From Brevundimonas poindexterae (GTDB taxonomy: Bacteria > Pseudomonadota > Alphaproteobacteria > Caulobacterales > Caulobacteraceae): a stretch of 64,000 nt of DNA. Under the pieces are notes generated by a model. It was not told where the DNA came from. It was given only the letters and a program-made list of their open reading frames with translations, and did no database searches. The stretch covers positions 1,138,684-1,202,683 of the forward strand of contig NZ_JAIVLL010000001.1 of NCBI RefSeq assembly GCF_020524625.1, read 5' to 3'. Within the stretch, counting starts at the first letter, position 1. Each line of letters begins with the position of its first letter. The position numbers and the translations under genes were made by a program. This document shows positions 63,017 to 64,000 of the stretch, one piece after another.

Positions 63017-63106
63017 ATGAAGATAGCACGAATGCCCGCCATGCCGCGACCGGTGCCGGGCCATATCGCCCCTCGCGCGCCCCTCTGCAAGGCGGGGACG
63101 CTGTGA
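63017..63106 (+). CDS. Small upstream ORF (29 aa) coupled to the CinA-like gene
   Basis: ATG 63017 has a strong Shine-Dalgarno (AAGAAGG, 5-base spacing). The ORF ends in TGA whose A is the first base of the next gene's ATG (TGATG). The product is basic and Pro-rich. It is probably a leader that couples translation to the CinA-like gene, which itself has no ribosome site. Coding status is not certain. Confidence 0.4.
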   Translation: MKIARMPAMPRPVPGHIAPRAPLCKAGTL

Positions 63107-63873
63107 TGGGCGCGGAGACCTCGCCCACCGCCGCCGTCCTGATCATTGGCGACGAGATCCTGTCCGGCCGGACGAAGGACACCAATCTGAACACCCTGGC
63201 GCGGTTTCTGGGCGCGCTCGGGATCGACCTGAAAGAAGCCCGGGTGGTCGGCGATACGCGCTCGCAGATCGTGGAGGCAGTCCGGGCGCTGTCCGGTAGC
63301 CACGACTATCTCTTCACGACGGGCGGCATCGGCCCGACCCATGACGACATCACCGCCGACTGCGTATCCGAGGCCATGGGCGTTGCCCTGCCCGAGAATG
63401 CCGAGGCCCTCGCGATCCTCGAGCGACGGTACGGCGATGAGTTGAACGACGCCCGGCGCCGCATGGCGCGCATCCCGGAGGGCGGCTCGCTGATCGCCAA
63501 TCCGGTCACGGACGCCCCGGGCTTCCAGATCGGCAATGTGTTCGTCATGGCCGGCGTGCCGAAAATCATGACCGCCATGCTGGATGATGTGGCGCCCCGC
63601 CTTCGGGTCGGGGCGGTGACCCATGCGCGAACGCTCAAGGTGGACGGCGTGGGTGAGGGTGATGTGGCGGACCTGCTGAGTGCGGCGGCGGATGCGCACC
63701 GGAGCCTGAGCTTCGGCAGCTATCCCTTTGGCCACGGAACGGTCGGAGAGTACGGCACCCAGCTGGTGGTCCGCGGCCGCGATGCCGCTGCGCTGTCGGC
63801 TGCCGTCGAGGCCCTGCGGGAGGCCGTCGAGACCACCCTGGCCGACCGGGGCGTCCGCGTCAGCGAGGTCTGA
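63106..63873 (+). CDS. CinA-like competence/damage-inducible protein (molybdopterin-binding domain only)
   Basis: 255 residues. A MoCF_biosynth domain: VLIIGDEILSGRTKDTNLNTL at the N-terminus, FTTGGIGPTHDDITADCVSEA, and VMAGVPKIM. The C-terminal NMN amidohydrolase domain of full CinA is absent; the last ~90 residues match the COG1058 extension. The related enzymes handle ADP-ribose and NMN; role here not established. Coupled to a small upstream ORF. Confidence 0.9.
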   Translation: MGAETSPTAAVLIIGDEILSGRTKDTNLNTLARFLGALGIDLKEARVVGDTRSQIVEAVRALSGSHDYLFTTGGIGPTHDDITADCVSEAMGVALPENAEALAILERRYGDELNDARRRMARIPEGGSLIANPVTDAPGFQIGNVFVMAGVPKIMTAMLDDVAPRLRVGAVTHARTLKVDGVGEGDVADLLSAAADAHRSLSFGSYPFGHGTVGEYGTQLVVRGRDAAALSAAVEALREAVETTLADRGVRVSEV

Positions 63874-63892
63874 ACCCACCGCCCCAAAGCGA

Positions 63893-63924
63893 CACCCCCG
63901 CCGTGGGTGACCACGACGGGGGTG
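63893..63924 (+). terminator. Hairpin downstream of the CinA-like gene
   Basis: CACCCCCGCCGTGG / CCACGACGGGGGTG, a 14-base stem with one mismatch and a 4-base loop, 19 bases after the stop. No U-tract, so a transcript-end structure or weak terminator. Confidence 0.5.
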
Positions 63925-63957
63925 CGCAAAGGCGTTATCCGCCTGAAGGGCTCCGGG

Positions 63958-63988
63958 GGTCCGGTCTCTCGCGGGGAGAGGCCGGACC
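63958..63988. repeat. Inverted repeat at the window end
   Basis: GGTCCGGTCTCTC / GAGAGGCCGGACC with a 5-base loop, paired over 13 positions with one G-U. It lies after the CinA-like terminator hairpin and may belong to the leader or terminator of a gene beyond the window. Confidence 0.45.
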
Positions 63989-64000
63989 GGTCCGGAAGCC

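Overview
The window is a dense, GC-rich bacterial chromosome segment with about 70 protein genes and no tRNA, rRNA, insertion sequence, prophage or CRISPR array that I can recognise. Gene content points to an alphaproteobacterium of the Caulobacterales, most likely Brevundimonas or a close relative. The pointers are HWE-type and HisKA_2-type sensor kinases, a DUF6481 protein, BphO/BphP, GANTC (CcrM-type) sites in intergenic DNA, a monothiol glutaredoxin linked to BolA, SleB-like hydrolases, and a DnaG without zinc ligands. The assignment is inferred from content, not from a database search.

Layout. 1-3.4 kb: a secreted serine hydrolase and a DNA-alkylation repair pair (an Ada-like regulator with a gutted AlkA part, then Ogt). 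3.4-7.9 kb: the NAD operon nadA-(37-aa micro-ORF)-site-2 protease-nadB-nadC, preceded by two matching palindromic operators. 8-18 kb: two SleB-like wall hydrolases, a glycine-zipper lipoprotein, DUF6481, a hybrid histidine kinase, Dps, an HWE kinase with a stand-alone receiver, and thioredoxin reductase. 18-28.8 kb: DUF389, then a minus-strand series (HAD, RraB-like, CarB, a membrane metalloprotease-like protein, GST, a TPR protein, a small membrane protein, GreA, ELM1). 28.8-36.9 kb: plus-strand SDR, an unknown protein with a structured leader, CarA, a patatin lipoprotein, DnaG and RpoD. 36.9-39.6 kb: phytochrome with its heme oxygenase on the minus strand. 39.7-47.5 kb: DUF1428/HxlR pair, DEAD-box helicase, Mpo1-like protein, 3D-domain protein, I42 inhibitor, nitroreductase, S1/P1 nuclease, TrmJ-like methylase. 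47.5-56.4 kb: sirtuin, glutathione-dependent formaldehyde detoxification (FrmA and FghA, split by other genes), M28 peptidase, AGCS symporter, Fe-SOD, MBL-fold lipoprotein, RpsD. 56.4-64 kb: a structured RNA-like spacer, small lipoproteins, then a minus-strand run map-radC-asparaginase-GNAT-bolA-AKR-like-grxD-thioesterase, and a CinA-like protein at the end.

The points most worth following up are: (i) the translationally coupled nadA-micro-ORF-S2P-nadB chain with its two operators; (ii) the Ada-AlkA fusion from which the glycosylase core appears to have been removed in frame; (iii) an aldo/keto-reductase-fold protein without its catalytic tetrad, placed between BolA and its partner monothiol glutaredoxin; (iv) a series of hairpins ending in an intrinsic terminator downstream of rpsD; and (v) DnaG with all four zinc ligands replaced. 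No single region looks like an obviously new defence or mobile system; the window is mostly core chromosome.
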